Below are positions 7,008 to 16,819 of a stretch of DNA of 48,980 nt, in pieces. The translations under genes and the position numbers were made by a program. Under the pieces are notes generated by a model. The model had not been told where the DNA came from, did not search any database, and saw only the letters and a program-made list of their open reading frames with translations. Origin of the DNA: Pseudaestuariivita atlantica (GTDB lineage Bacteria; Pseudomonadota; Alphaproteobacteria; Rhodobacterales; Rhodobacteraceae). The number at the start of each line of letters is the position of its first letter. Position 1 is the stretch's first letter. The stretch is from NCBI RefSeq assembly GCF_001205715.1, contig NZ_AQQZ01000011.1, positions 1 to 48,980 on the forward strand, in the 5' to 3' direction.

Positions 7008-9590
7008 ATGACACTGGATCTAGATCAAGTCTGGCGCGATTACGTCGAACCTCTTGGCCTCTACGAGGCGCGCCCGGATTTCCGTTTCGACGTCGTCTTT
7101 TACGGCAACAAGTTTCCCGAACTGCTCGAAAAGGGCGTCGACCTGAAAGAGCATTATTACACGCATGGCCGGAAGGAAAACCGGCACGGCAACATGTACA
7201 GCGAATTCAAGGCGGTGCGCCCGCGTGCCGACAACCTGATCGACGCTGTGCTGCTGGACAGCGACCTTGCCCGCGCGGCGCGTGCCGGACAGGAAGAAGC
7301 GTACGAGTTGCTGTACGAGCTGATGGCCCTGCCCCACGGGATCGACGCGAAAGTGTCGCATTTCTCGCGCGAGCATTACCTGACCGAATATCCCGACGTG
7401 GGCGAGGCCGGCGTTTTCCCGCTGCGCCACTTCCTTGAATTCGGTCGCCGCGAGAAGCGCAATTCGCTGCTGAACATCCGGCGCAATTTCCACGAGGGCG
7501 ACAAGGCCTACGACCCTGCCAAGCCGACCATGATGTTCATGGTGCACCAGTTGTCCATGACCGGCGCGCCGATGGTCGGGCTGGAACTGATGCGGCAGGC
7601 ATCCGAGAAATACAACGTCATCGCGCTGAGCCTTCAGGACGGCCCCTTGATGGAGCCCTACCGGCGCGAATGCATGGCGCTGTTCATCTCGCCCAACCTG
7701 CACCAGCAGGTCGATTTCGTGCTGAAGCATCACCTGATCAACGTGGAATTCGCGCTGCTGAACTCGGTCGATTGCAGCCTGTTCATCCCGGCGCTGGTGG
7801 CGCGCGGCATCCCGTTCTGTTTCTACGTGCACGAGTTCCCGGAATATTCGGTGCCGCTGCACAAGACGATCTGGACGACGTTCTATGCCGACCTGAAGGT
7901 GTTCTCGTCGGAATACGTGCGCGATGCGTGGCGCAACATTCACGAGGACCTGGGGTTCGACACGGATGACTGCACGACGGTCATTCCGCAGGCGCCGCTG
8001 GTCCTCGACAAGGTGTCGCGCAAGCAGCACAAGGCCGCGCGGGAGCGGTTGTCGAAGATCCTGGGCGTGGATTGTTCGACCCGCAAGATCGTCTACGGCG
8101 CGGGCAGCGTGCACTGGCGCAAGGGCACCGACCTGTTCATGACGACCGCGCAACTGGTGCACAAGCGCGACCCAGAGGCGCTGTTCATCTGGATGGGCGA
8201 CGGGTTGATCCACGAGGATTTCAACTGCGGCGTCTGGATGGAAAAGCAGATGCGCGAGGCGCGGGCGAACGAGCCCGGCAGCTATTTCCACTTCCTGCCG
8301 GCGGGCGATCATTACTGGGACGTCTGCGCCGGTGCCGACGTTATGTACCTGTCGTCGCGGATGGACCCGTTGCCCGGCGTGGTGCTGGACGGGGCCGAGT
8401 TCGATTGCGACGTGCTGCTGTTCCGCGACGCGTCGGGGTTCGACGACGCGGTCTATGACAAGCAGGAGCGCATCCACAAGGTGCCCTTTGGCGACGTGGA
8501 GGCGGCGGCGGACACCATCGCGGCCCTGCCGTCGAAGGCGAGCCGGATCGGCCGGATGAGTGCGACCAAGAAGATCACCAAGAAGCTGCGGCTTGACCCC
8601 GACCTGTTCGACAAGATCGCGGGTTTCATCGAGGAGAAGCTGGGCGCGCGGCGGCGGTTCGTGCTGGGTGAAGGCGATTACGACCTGCCGGTGCTGTTCA
8701 CCGAGAAGCCGCATGACGCGCAGGCGCGCATCCGCGAGCGGCAGAAGGCGTGGTCGCTGGGTCGGCAGACGGTGTGGCAGTCGGAAGACGAGGCGCGGCG
8801 GGTCGTGGCCAAGTCGGACCACCCGGTGCATCAAAGCAGCAAGATCGTGCGCTATTCAGAGCACGACCCGGAGGACCTGCCGCCCTTCTCGATCCACATC
8901 CACGCCTATTACACCGACGACCTCGCCTATGACATCCAGTCCTACGAGGTCTACCGGAGGGCGAACCGGATCGTCATCACGACGGACGCGACCCGCAAGG
9001 CCAACACGATCAACGAGATCCTGAAAGAGACCAATTTCGAGGCCGAGATCGTGCAGGTTCCGAACACGGGGCGGGACATCCTGCCGTTCATGAACCTGTT
9101 CTGGGAGCTGGAGAAATGGGGCGGGGACGAGATCTGGGGCCACATGCACCAGAAGAAATCGATCTCGTCGACGCCGGGCGGGGACGTGTGGCGGAACTTC
9201 ATGCTGAGCATCCTGATGGGCGGCAAGACCAAGGTGTCGAACGCGCTGCTGCAACTGAAGGACCCCGATATCGGGTTGGTCGCGCCGTTCGACCCGTTCA
9301 TGTGCGGCTGGTTCATGTCGAAGAAGAACCTGCCGATCTTCCAACCGCGCATCGAAACGCCCTTGCCGACCCATCCGCTGCTGTTCCCGGTGGGGAACAT
9401 GTTCTGGGTGCGGCGCGGCGTGGTCGAGCACATGAACAGCTATTTCGGGCGTGACTATCCGTGGCCGAACGAGCCCATCGCCAATGACGGGTCGGTTTTC
9501 CACCTGATCGAACGGCTTTGGCCGACCGCCACCTATGAAATGCAGAAAAAGTCTGTATTCATCAGCAAACCCGATCAACCTAGGAGGTAG
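7008..9590 (+). CDS. Bifunctional glycosyltransferase: GT4-like domain fused to RgpF (rhamnan synthesis) domain
   Basis: This 860-residue cytoplasmic protein has three parts. Residues 1-160 hold two degenerate 'YPDV...HFLEFGRREKR' type repeats often attached to bacterial glycosyltransferases. Residues about 172-530 look like a GT-B glycosyltransferase, opening MFMVHQLSMTGAPMVGLELM and later KIVYGAGSVHWRKGTDLF. Residues about 610-855 match the RgpF family: HIHAYYTDDL, VPNTGRDILPF and GHMHQKKS. RgpF proteins act in assembly of rhamnose-containing polysaccharide. The ATG at 7008 is preferred over an upstream TTG; GGTGAG lies just before it. The stop overlaps the ribosome binding site of the next gene. 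A second, stand-alone RgpF protein lies in the rml operon, supporting a shared rhamnose glycan. Confidence 0.85.
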   Translation: MTLDLDQVWRDYVEPLGLYEARPDFRFDVVFYGNKFPELLEKGVDLKEHYYTHGRKENRHGNMYSEFKAVRPRADNLIDAVLLDSDLARAARAGQEEAYELLYELMALPHGIDAKVSHFSREHYLTEYPDVGEAGVFPLRHFLEFGRREKRNSLLNIRRNFHEGDKAYDPAKPTMMFMVHQLSMTGAPMVGLELMRQASEKYNVIALSLQDGPLMEPYRRECMALFISPNLHQQVDFVLKHHLINVEFALLNSVDCSLFIPALVARGIPFCFYVHEFPEYSVPLHKTIWTTFYADLKVFSSEYVRDAWRNIHEDLGFDTDDCTTVIPQAPLVLDKVSRKQHKAARERLSKILGVDCSTRKIVYGAGSVHWRKGTDLFMTTAQLVHKRDPEALFIWMGDGLIHEDFNCGVWMEKQMREARANEPGSYFHFLPAGDHYWDVCAGADVMYLSSRMDPLPGVVLDGAEFDCDVLLFRDASGFDDAVYDKQERIHKVPFGDVEAAADTIAALPSKASRIGRMSATKKITKKLRLDPDLFDKIAGFIEEKLGARRRFVLGEGDYDLPVLFTEKPHDAQARIRERQKAWSLGRQTVWQSEDEARRVVAKSDHPVHQSSKIVRYSEHDPEDLPPFSIHIHAYYTDDLAYDIQSYEVYRRANRIVITTDATRKANTINEILKETNFEAEIVQVPNTGRDILPFMNLFWELEKWGGDEIWGHMHQKKSISSTPGGDVWRNFMLSILMGGKTKVSNALLQLKDPDIGLVAPFDPFMCGWFMSKKNLPIFQPRIETPLPTHPLLFPVGNMFWVRRGVVEHMNSYFGRDYPWPNEPIANDGSVFHLIERLWPTATYEMQKKSVFISKPDQPRR

Positions 9591-9594
9591 TCGC

Positions 9595-10602
9595 GTGCAA
9601 GTGCTGCTGCATATCGGGATGGGCAAGACCGGGACGTCCTCCATCCAGCGGGCCCTGAAGGCCAGCGAGCCCCGCCTGGCCGAGCAGAAGACGCATTACC
9701 TTGGCATGTGGTTCGACATGGTCGCGCCGCGGTTCCACGGGATCGAGGGTCTGCGGCTGTTCCTGGAACAGGACGAGGACGCCAAGCGCGCCGGTTGCGA
9801 CAAGTTCATCGCGCACATGACGACCCTTGCCGCCAGCACCGGGGCGGAGAAGTTCATCTTCTCGAACGAGGACCTGTTCGGGCGGATCGACCAGCTGGCG
9901 CCGGTGATCGCGCGGTTGCGCGAAGAGGTCGACCTGCGGCTCATCATGTACGTGCGCGACATCCATTCGTGGCTGCCATCGGCCTTCACGCAATGGGGCC
10001 TGCGCCACAAGGTCCGCGAGGGCAAGCTGGCGCCCTATGCCGAGCAGGCGGGCAGCCTGATCAACAATTACGTGGCGCTGCGGCCCTGGTTCGAACGCTA
10101 CGGCGACATCATGACCGTGCGCCATCACCAGAAATCCATCGACGTGGTGGAGGATTTTGCCGAAGTCGCGGGCATCACGCTCGACCCGCCGGAAGGCCGC
10201 GTGCTGGAACGGGCCGAGGATGCCGAGGTGCTGCTGCGGGCGCTTTTCAACAACAAGTTCCGGGGCGAGGTCTTTCCCGACCGGTTCAACCGCACGGTCC
10301 TGCATCCCGCGCGCGACACGGTGGTGTCGGTGGAAGAGGCGGTTGACGATTACCTCGACTACACCGCGACCGACGACATCATCGCGCCCTACCTCGACCA
10401 GTTCCGCGAGCTGGAGAAGATGCTGGACGTGCCGTTCCTGTCAGGCGCGGACAGGGAGCAGAAACGCGCCGATCCCGACGCGCTGCGCGCGCGGCTTCTG
10501 GATTACCTGCTGGCGATCGTGCTGCGGCAGTCGATCAACATCCAGGCGCTGCAACGGCAGGTGCGCGAGCTGGAACAGGGCCGGGATGAGGCCGCCGAGT
10601 GA
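9595..10602 (+). CDS. Sulfotransferase-like protein (paralogue 3)
   Basis: This 335-residue protein begins almost directly with the 5'-phosphosulfate loop, LLHIGMGKTGTSSIQ (residues 4-18). YVRDIHSWLPSAF is the likely 3'-phosphate binding region. The C-terminal 30 residues are charged and heptad-like, suggesting a short coiled coil for dimerisation. The start is a GTG at 9595 with a perfect AGGAGG at 9582-9587 that overlaps the stop region of the glycosyltransferase gene, so the two are tightly coupled. It is the last gene of the plus-strand operon and meets a minus-strand gene across a hairpin. The acceptor is unknown; a cell-surface saccharide is inferred. Confidence 0.75.
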   Translation: MQVLLHIGMGKTGTSSIQRALKASEPRLAEQKTHYLGMWFDMVAPRFHGIEGLRLFLEQDEDAKRAGCDKFIAHMTTLAASTGAEKFIFSNEDLFGRIDQLAPVIARLREEVDLRLIMYVRDIHSWLPSAFTQWGLRHKVREGKLAPYAEQAGSLINNYVALRPWFERYGDIMTVRHHQKSIDVVEDFAEVAGITLDPPEGRVLERAEDAEVLLRALFNNKFRGEVFPDRFNRTVLHPARDTVVSVEEAVDDYLDYTATDDIIAPYLDQFRELEKMLDVPFLSGADREQKRADPDALRARLLDYLLAIVLRQSINIQALQRQVRELEQGRDEAAE

Positions 10603-10608
10603 CGACAG

Positions 10609-10630
10609 GCGCGGCGCAAGTGCGCCGCGC
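10609..10630. terminator. Likely bidirectional terminator between convergent genes
   Basis: A perfect 10-base-pair stem (GCGCGGCGCA, 10609-10618, with its complement at 10621-10630) sits exactly in the 34-base gap between converging stop codons. There is no T-run, only a CCCTCTC tract on the plus side, so termination is inferred from position and stem strength. Confidence 0.5.
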
Positions 10631-10636
10631 GCCCTC

Positions 10637-11104
10637 TCACCCGCCGAGATACTGTTTCATCATGCCGAGGCTGACCTCGGTGTGACTGGCGGTGAGGCCT
10701 GCGTTCATGTTGGTGAAGAAGGTGATGAACATCGGGTGCGCGGTCACGTCCGGCCCGGCGGCCAGCATCGTGACGTCGCCGCTGTCTTCATCGGTTGTCC
10801 AGACGATGTCGGACCCTTCGGGCATCGCGTCGGGCGCGGTGCCCTCGCCGCTGAGAAACAGCAGCGCGCCGCGCGGCTGCGCGGCGGTGCGATGCGCGCC
10901 CACGATCACGTCGCGCATCAGCGCGAGGCGGCTGGGAGCGTCGCTTGTCATCTCGAACAGGAACACGTTCGGGTCGAGCGTGCCTTCGTCCATCGGCCCG
11001 GCCTCCCGGTCGAACGGGTTCACCACGCAGACGGGTTCGGGCCAGTCGATATCGGGGCGGGTCTTGCCCTTGGCGGCGGGGTGGTGGGTGTCGATGATCA
11101 GCAT
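10637..11104 (-). CDS. Hypothetical protein
   Basis: This 155-residue soluble protein is not recognised. It is acidic, with no signal peptide, membrane segment or repeats. It is rich in Asp, Met and Thr and has one hydrophobic stretch in its middle (RGALLFLSG) and another near the end (MFITFFTNM). The start at 11104 has no strong ribosome binding site. It lies downstream of a 50-residue coiled-coil protein on the same strand, with a hairpin between them, and converges on the sulfotransferase operon. Coding is supported by its protein-like composition in this frame; function is unknown. Confidence 0.6.
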   Translation of the reverse strand: MLIIDTHHPAAKGKTRPDIDWPEPVCVVNPFDREAGPMDEGTLDPNVFLFEMTSDAPSRLALMRDVIVGAHRTAAQPRGALLFLSGEGTAPDAMPEGSDIVWTTDEDSGDVTMLAAGPDVTAHPMFITFFTNMNAGLTASHTEVSLGMMKQYLGG

Positions 11105-11140
11105 GTCGGTCTTGTCAAAATCCGGGATGGACGGATGCGC

Positions 11141-11164
11141 GGCAGGCCGGTGTCACGGCCTGCC
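11141..11164 (-). terminator. Hairpin between two small minus-strand genes
   Basis: GGCAGGCC at 11141-11148 pairs with GGCCTGCC at 11157-11164 around an 8-base loop. It lies 14 bases past the stop of the coiled-coil gene. No T-run follows on the minus strand, so it may be a weak terminator or an mRNA-stabilising structure. Confidence 0.3.
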
Positions 11165-11177
11165 AGCCCGTATCCGG

Positions 11178-11330
11178 TCAGGCGGATTCCTTGGTGCGTT
11201 CCTTGATGAAGGCGCTGCGCTCTGCCTTGAGAGCCTTCAGCTCTGCCTCGATCTCGGCGATGCGCAGTTTCACGTAGATCTGGCGTTGGGAACTCGCGCG
11301 TTCTTCGGCGGATTGTGTTTTTGATGCCAT
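11178..11330 (-). CDS. Small coiled-coil hypothetical protein
   Basis: This is a 50-residue, highly charged, almost entirely helical protein. Its central part (RIAEIEAELKALKAERSAF) has heptad spacing of I, L and A, as in a short coiled coil. The ATG at 11330 is preceded on the minus strand by AAGGA at good spacing, which supports this start over an upstream in-frame ATG. The 266 bases upstream contain no gene and should hold its promoter. Function is not recognised; a small regulator or oligomerising accessory protein is possible. Confidence 0.6.
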   Translation of the reverse strand: MASKTQSAEERASSQRQIYVKLRIAEIEAELKALKAERSAFIKERTKESA

Positions 11331-11491
11331 GGTCTGGTCCTTGGTAAATGGGTTAGGTTGAATGCCCCTTACGATTTGCAACTGCAGCATTCGGGGCGGG
11401 TACACACCTGCACAATGGGTACATTCGGAATCATCTAATTCTTACAGCATCCAATGCCCAGAACTTAAGCGAAGCCGCCCGAGCGTACCAT

Positions 11492-11513
11492 AAAAAAAAC
11501 TCTTGCAGGCAAG
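11492..11513 (-). terminator. Possible terminator downstream of the RTX array
   Basis: On the minus strand a short stem (CTTGC/GCAAG, 11502-11513) is followed by AG and a run of eight T (11492-11499), about 85 bases past the stop of the last RTX gene. The stem is short, so confidence is low. Confidence 0.35.
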
Positions 11514-11596
11514 TGACATAAAAATTGTGCAGTTTGACAACCGGGGGGCCGTTTCGCGCGGGCGGCGGGGCGGGCCGGATTTGCCGCGATGCAGCG

Positions 11597-13785
11597 TCAG
11601 ATGAGGAAGTCGGTCGCGGACAGGGTGAGGGTGCCGGTCAGCAGGATCTCGAAATCCGCGGTACCGTCACCGTCGCGGTCGGCCTGCACGATGGTGCGCC
11701 CGGCGTCGTGGTCGAACCTGAGTTCGCCCGCCGTGCCGGAAAAGGCCGCATCCCCGATGAAGTCGAAGCGCTGCTTGAACCCTTGGGTGATGTCGGCGTC
11801 GATGCGGGAGATCTCGATCCGGTCCTCGCCGGGGGTGAAATCGGTGATGAGGTCGCGGTTGCCGGGCCCGGCCCCGGTTTCGGCGGCGTTGAAATAGATG
11901 AAGCGGTCCATCCGGCCCGCGCCCGGCCCGCCGGTCATCACGTCGGCCCCAAGACCGCCATAGATCGCGTCGGCCCCTTCCCCGCCGCGCAGCGTGTCGT
12001 TGCCCGCGCGGCCATAGAGCCGGTCGGTCAGGCCGCCGCCGGAAAAGTGGTTGTCGCCTGCGTCGCCGCGCAACTGGTCGACGGTGTTGCCGGTGCGGAA
12101 CGCCTCGATCGAGGTGAAGGTGTCGCCGGCGGCGTCGTTGTAGCTGATCGCGGGGTTTTGCAGGTCGACGCGAACGGAGCGGGTGGCATCGGTGTAATCG
12201 GCCACGTCCCAGCCCGCCCCGCCATCGAGCACGTCGCCCCCTGCCCCGCCGCGCAGCGTGTCGTCGCCGCCAAGGCCCGACAGCGTGTCGATCCCGTCGG
12301 TGCCGATCAGCAGGTCGCCGCCATTGGTGCCGTCGAGATCCACCGCGTCGGCCTGCAGGCGCACCTCGTCCAGCGTGTGCATCTGGCCGTTCATGTCGAA
12401 CTGTTCGACCTGTTGGAACGTGTCGGTGCCTTCGGACGAGGTGATGCGGACGCCGCTGCCAAGGTCGATGACGGTGACGTCGCCCAGGCGTCGTCGAGGA
12501 TCGCGGTGTCGATCGCCGCGCCGCCGTGGACGTAATCGTCCCCCAGCCCGCCGATCAGGGTGTCGCGGCCCGGCCCGCCGAACAACTCGTCCGCGCCCGA
12601 GCGACCGTCCATGTGGTCGCTGCCCGCGTCGCCGAACAGGAAGTCGACCCCGCCGCGCCCGTCGAGCGTGTCGCGCCCCTCGCCCCCGAAAAGCGCCTCT
12701 TCCCCGCCGGTGCCGACCAGTGCGCCGCCATCGGGGTCGGTCACCACCTCTTCGCTCTGGAAGAGCGTGTCGAAACCCACGAGGTCGGCCAGTTGCGTCA
12801 AGAGGTCGGTCACCGAGCCGCCGAATTCGGCCAGGGCGTCGGTGACGGCGGAAATCGCGCTGGCGGCGGCGGCCCCGATCCCGGCGATGACGTCGAAGAC
12901 CGGGTCGAGGATCGACAGGATCTGGTTCTGGACCGGGGCGAAGACGTTGAGGGTGAAACCGAGCGTGTCGAGGATGTCGAGCACGAAGTCTTCGATGATG
13001 TTCTGCACGAAGCCCACGAAATCGGTGATCGTCTCGATGGCCGAGATCAGGTTGATCGTGATGTTGAAGGGCAGCTCGATGTTGACGTTCAGCGAATCGT
13101 AGATGTCGTTCGCGATGGCGGCGGCGCCCGCGAAGACGGCGGTGGCGCTGTTGATCGTGTTCGTGAGCGCGGTGGTGTCCGGCAGGGCGGCCCCCAGCGC
13201 ATCCACGGCGTTGCCCAGCCCGGTCGCCAGCGCGTCGACGGGGGCCAGCAGCAGTGCCTTGACGGCCTCCCAGTCGGTCACGCCGCCGGTAAAGGCCGCC
13301 ATCCGCGCGGCCAGTTCGGTCTCGGCGGGCACGTCGCGGCCATCGAACACGTTCGCCAGCAGCGCCAGTTCCTCGGCCCGGTTGTCGAGCGAGAAGCCGA
13401 GCGTGCCGTTGACCAGCGAAGGCGGGATCAGAAGGTTGCCGAACGCGGAAAGGCTCTCTTGCGCGGGCGTCCACAGGGTGTCGAGGTTGCGCAGAACCTG
13501 CTCCTGCTGCTCGATCGTGAAGCCGACGGTATTCGACACGCTGTTCAGCTGCTTGATCGCGAAGCCGATGCCGTAGGGCAGGTTGCCCAGCACGTTCACG
13601 ATCACGTTCGGCAGGTCAATCGCGTCGGCGGCGTCTTCCAGCCGGTCGGCAAGCTGGCGCGGCTGGTCGAGAAGCACCTCCCCGGTAGAGGCCAGCAGGC
13701 CCAGGTCGTCCAGCGTGCCGTCGATGGCGTTCTGGTCGGCGGTGATGCTGGCAAGCGCGTCGGCGTAATCGGACAGGCGGGTCAT
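11597..13785 (-). pseudogene. RTX protein with helical N-terminal domain, interrupted by an apparent frameshift
   Basis: Two overlapping frames make up one recognisable protein. The upstream frame starts at 13785 and encodes about 434 recognisable residues: a long Ala/Leu/Val-rich helical region (to about 345) with hydrophobic amphipathic stretches, then RTX repeats ending IDTAILDDAW. From there this frame becomes nonsense and stops at 12391. A second frame picks up at about 12485 with GDVTVIDLGSGVRI, continues through RTX repeats and ends at 11597 with the shared cassette (RLYGRAG, FIYFN, GEDRIEISRIDADITQGFKQ, final DFLI). One base appears to be missing near 12483-12486, in a CCC/GGG run. 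No canonical slippery heptamer is seen, so an inactivating mutation or a sequence error is more likely than programmed frameshifting. If real, the N-terminal product would lack its secretion cassette. The N-terminal domain is not recognised. Confidence 0.75.
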
Positions 13786-13819
13786 GCAATGGCCTTTGGC
13801 AAGAGAGCTTTGAAAAGCG

Positions 13820-13857
13820 CAAATAAAATGGCGCCCCCGAGAGGGAGGGGCGCCATT
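13820..13857 (-). terminator. Rho-independent terminator within the RTX array
   Basis: An 11-base-pair perfect stem (13827-13837 with 13847-13857) around a 9-base loop is followed on the minus strand by TTTTATTT. It lies about 50 bases past the stop of the 923-residue RTX gene and before the start at 13785, so the array is not one uninterrupted operon. Confidence 0.8.
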
Positions 13858-13905
13858 GACCCTAGGGCAGTTGGCCCACTCTGTCCATCTGCCCGCGTCG
13901 CGGGA

Positions 13906-16677
13906 TCAGATCAGGAAATCTCCCGCGACGAGGTCGATCGTGCCGGTCAGTTCGATCTCCATGTCCGCGATGCCGTCGCCGTCGCGGTCGGCCTGCACGA
14001 GGGTGATGCCACCGGTCTGTTCGTAGCGTAATTCGCCCGCCGTCCCGGTAAAGGCCGCGTCACCCACGAAGTCGAAGCGTTGCTTGAAGCCTTGCGTGAT
14101 GTCGGCGTCGATGCGGGACAGTTCGATCCGGTCCTCGCCCGAGACGAAGTCGGTGATGACGTCGCGGTTGCCGCTGCCCACGCCGGTCTCGTTGGCCTGG
14201 AAGTAGATATAGCGGTCGCGCCGCCCGGCATCGTCGCCGCCGGTCATCGTGTCCGCGCCGAGGTTGCCGTACATCGCATCCGCCCCGGTGCCACCGTCGA
14301 GGATGTCGTCACCCGCCCGGCCATAGAGCCGGTCGCTGACGCCGCCGCCTTCCAGCATGTTGCTGGCGCCGTCGCCGCGCAGGTTGTCGGCGAAGTCGCC
14401 GCCGATGGCGTTCTCGATATTGGCGAAGGTGTCGCCGGTGGCGGCGCCTTCATCGAAGAACCGCACGAAACCCGCGCCCGACACGTCGGACTGGAAGTCG
14501 ACCAGCACCCGGCCCGTGGCGTCGGAATAGTTGGCCGTGTCGGACCCGTCGCCGCCATCCAGAACGTCGGCACCCATGCCGGACGCCCACAGATGGTCGT
14601 CGTCGTTGCCGCCCAGCAGGGTGTCGTTGCCATCCTCGCCGAACAGCGTGTCCTGACCGTCGCCCCCGATGAGCGAGTCGTCACCCGCCTGCCCGCGGAT
14701 CCAGTCGCGGCCCGAGCCGCCGGTGCCGGTGTCGTTGCCGTTCCCGAGGCTGGCGAAGATGAGGTAATCCGCCGTGCCGAAATACGAATCGTTGCCGTCG
14801 TTCAGATAGACCTCGGCCCAGCCGGTGTCAGACAAGGTCGGGGCGTTGAAGGTTTCGTCATTCTGCGAGCCGGCGAAGGTGAAATTCGACCGGGTCGCAT
14901 CGTTCACGTCGGTGATCAGGTCGAGCGTGTTGATCAGGCCCGTCTCGCCGACATTGGTCCACTCGATCAGCTGGACCGACTGCGTGCCGCCTTCGATCCG
15001 GGTGTGGTGGCCCTGTTGCGAGACGCGGACAAGGTCATTGCCGTCAACGTAGAACTCGTTGCCGTCGGTCCCTTCGAAATTGACGACGCGCAGGGTGTTC
15101 GTGCCCTCGTAATCGGCGATGTAGGACGTGGTCATCGGGTTCGACCCGTCGACGACATAGGTGTCGTCACCCGCCTCCCCGCGCAGGTTGTCGTTGCCAA
15201 GGCCCGTGCGGATCGTGTCGTTGCCGGGGCCGCCTTCGATATAGTCGTCACCGCCAAGCGCGTTCAGAAGGTCATCGCCCTCGCGCCCGTCAAGGAAGTT
15301 GTCGGCGCTGCTGCCGGTGATGTCATCGCCCGAGGTGGTCGACCGTGACCCGCGCACGTCTTCGATGCTGATAAGCGTGTGGTTGAACGGGGTTCCGCCC
15401 CAGTTGCCTGTTGCGGTTCCGGCTTCAAGGTCGACAACCACGTTGTCCACGCCGCCCCGGTCATACCGCACCCGGTCGAGACCCCCGGCGCCGTCCGCGG
15501 TGTCATTGCCGCCGCCAAGGATGAACCCGTCGCGGCCATCGGTGCCGGTCACGTTGTCATCGAAGTTGTCCGTCTGGATCGACAGGCGGCCCGAATTGGG
15601 GTCGGTGCGCGTGACGGTGACGGTATCGCTGCCGCCAAACCCGTCCTGCGTGACCGTGCCTGCGCCGAAGTCGGCGATCACACCTTCGGTCGGGCCATTG
15701 TTGCCGTCCCAGTTGGCGCGCCAGCGCACGGTGCCGCCCGCGTTGAGATCGATGTTGAAGGTGTCATTCCCACCGCCGCCGTAGATCTGCAGGTAGGATT
15801 CATTGGCGCCGGTGATATTGAAGACATCGTTGCCGCCCGTGGCGACAAAGCCGAGGCCCCACCCGGTGATGTCGCTGGCCTGCGTTGCGAGGCCGTTGAT
15901 CGTGTCGGTACCGCCGCCACCGCCGGTCACTGTGCCGGAATTGGCACCGAGATCGAAGTTGACGGTAAGCGGGCCAGTGAGGTTCTGGTACAACAGCTCG
16001 ACAAAGCTTGGCCTCGGGCCGGTGCCCAGCGTCGGCTGCAGGTTGATGACGTCGTTGCCCGGACCGCCGAAGACCTGTTCGTAATCGTCGCCGCCGCCGG
16101 TGTTGATCGTGTCGTTGCCGACGCCGCCATCCAGCGTGTCGTCGCCCGTGCCGCCCTGGATCAGGTCGTCATTGGTGGTCGACCGGTTGGGGATCGACGA
16201 GAAGCTGATCGTCTGGTTCGGTCCGAACGGACCCGAGAAGGTGCCGCCGATCGAGTTCGCCTGCACGCCAAGGAAGTTTTCCAGCTGGGACTGGTTCGTG
16301 ATCTGGGGCAGCGTCGGGCCGCCGATCTGCAGGACGAAGGTCTGCGACGTCGTCGGACCGGTCGGCACCGAGAAGGTCAGCAGGTAGCTGACCTGGTTGC
16401 TGCCCCAGTTGACCTGCCCGACCTGCACGTCGAGCGTGTCCAGATCGTCGGACGTGAATTCGCGCAGCGGCTGGCCCGGTTCGTTCAGCCGGACATTGAT
16501 GATCGGCGTGTCGATCTGCACCTCGTTGAGCGAGTCCGCCTCGGTCTGGGTGATCTGGTAGTCGAACCCGGTGACACTGTCGTCGACGACAATGCTGACC
16601 GTGGCGGTCGATACGTTCTCGACGGTGTCATCATCGTTAAACTGGGCGGTAAAGCCGGTATACGTGTACGTGGTCAT
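13906..16677 (-). CDS. Secreted RTX protein with beta-rich N-terminal domain and shared C-terminal cassette
   Basis: This 923-residue protein has no recognised enzyme domain. Residues 1 to about 165 form a Thr/Val/Asp-rich, probably beta-sandwich region (opening MTTYTYTGFTAQFNDDDTV). RTX repeats then alternate with beta-rich spacers to about residue 710, including an aromatic segment around NGPTEGVIADFGAG. The last 211 residues are the shared cassette of the RVLVDFQSDVSGAGF subtype ending DFLI. There is no signal peptide, as expected for type I secretion. The ATG at 16677 is preceded by AGGGGA on the minus strand. Its own terminator lies at 13820-13857, and 142 bases separate it from the upstream RTX gene, so it may be transcribed independently. 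A structural or adhesive matrix role is inferred. Confidence 0.85.
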   Translation of the reverse strand: MTTYTYTGFTAQFNDDDTVENVSTATVSIVVDDSVTGFDYQITQTEADSLNEVQIDTPIINVRLNEPGQPLREFTSDDLDTLDVQVGQVNWGSNQVSYLLTFSVPTGPTTSQTFVLQIGGPTLPQITNQSQLENFLGVQANSIGGTFSGPFGPNQTISFSSIPNRSTTNDDLIQGGTGDDTLDGGVGNDTINTGGGDDYEQVFGGPGNDVINLQPTLGTGPRPSFVELLYQNLTGPLTVNFDLGANSGTVTGGGGGTDTINGLATQASDITGWGLGFVATGGNDVFNITGANESYLQIYGGGGNDTFNIDLNAGGTVRWRANWDGNNGPTEGVIADFGAGTVTQDGFGGSDTVTVTRTDPNSGRLSIQTDNFDDNVTGTDGRDGFILGGGNDTADGAGGLDRVRYDRGGVDNVVVDLEAGTATGNWGGTPFNHTLISIEDVRGSRSTTSGDDITGSSADNFLDGREGDDLLNALGGDDYIEGGPGNDTIRTGLGNDNLRGEAGDDTYVVDGSNPMTTSYIADYEGTNTLRVVNFEGTDGNEFYVDGNDLVRVSQQGHHTRIEGGTQSVQLIEWTNVGETGLINTLDLITDVNDATRSNFTFAGSQNDETFNAPTLSDTGWAEVYLNDGNDSYFGTADYLIFASLGNGNDTGTGGSGRDWIRGQAGDDSLIGGDGQDTLFGEDGNDTLLGGNDDDHLWASGMGADVLDGGDGSDTANYSDATGRVLVDFQSDVSGAGFVRFFDEGAATGDTFANIENAIGGDFADNLRGDGASNMLEGGGVSDRLYGRAGDDILDGGTGADAMYGNLGADTMTGGDDAGRRDRYIYFQANETGVGSGNRDVITDFVSGEDRIELSRIDADITQGFKQRFDFVGDAAFTGTAGELRYEQTGGITLVQADRDGDGIADMEIELTGTIDLVAGDFLI

Positions 16678-16819
16678 GCGATTTCCCCTGAATAAATGAA
16701 TTGAGCCGCGACAACGCTCGGCAACGATAATTCACTCTATTCAGGAGCGGCGACGCGAGTCACCACCGCAAGGTGCCCAAATTTAGGATTTCACGCTTAT
16801 TTCACGGTCACTTCTGGAT

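Noticed and set aside
12475-12500. Programmed -1 ribosomal frameshift in the RTX gene
   Set aside because: No slippery heptamer of the X XXY YYZ type is present at the junction and no product of the short frame is otherwise sensible; mutation or sequence error fits better.
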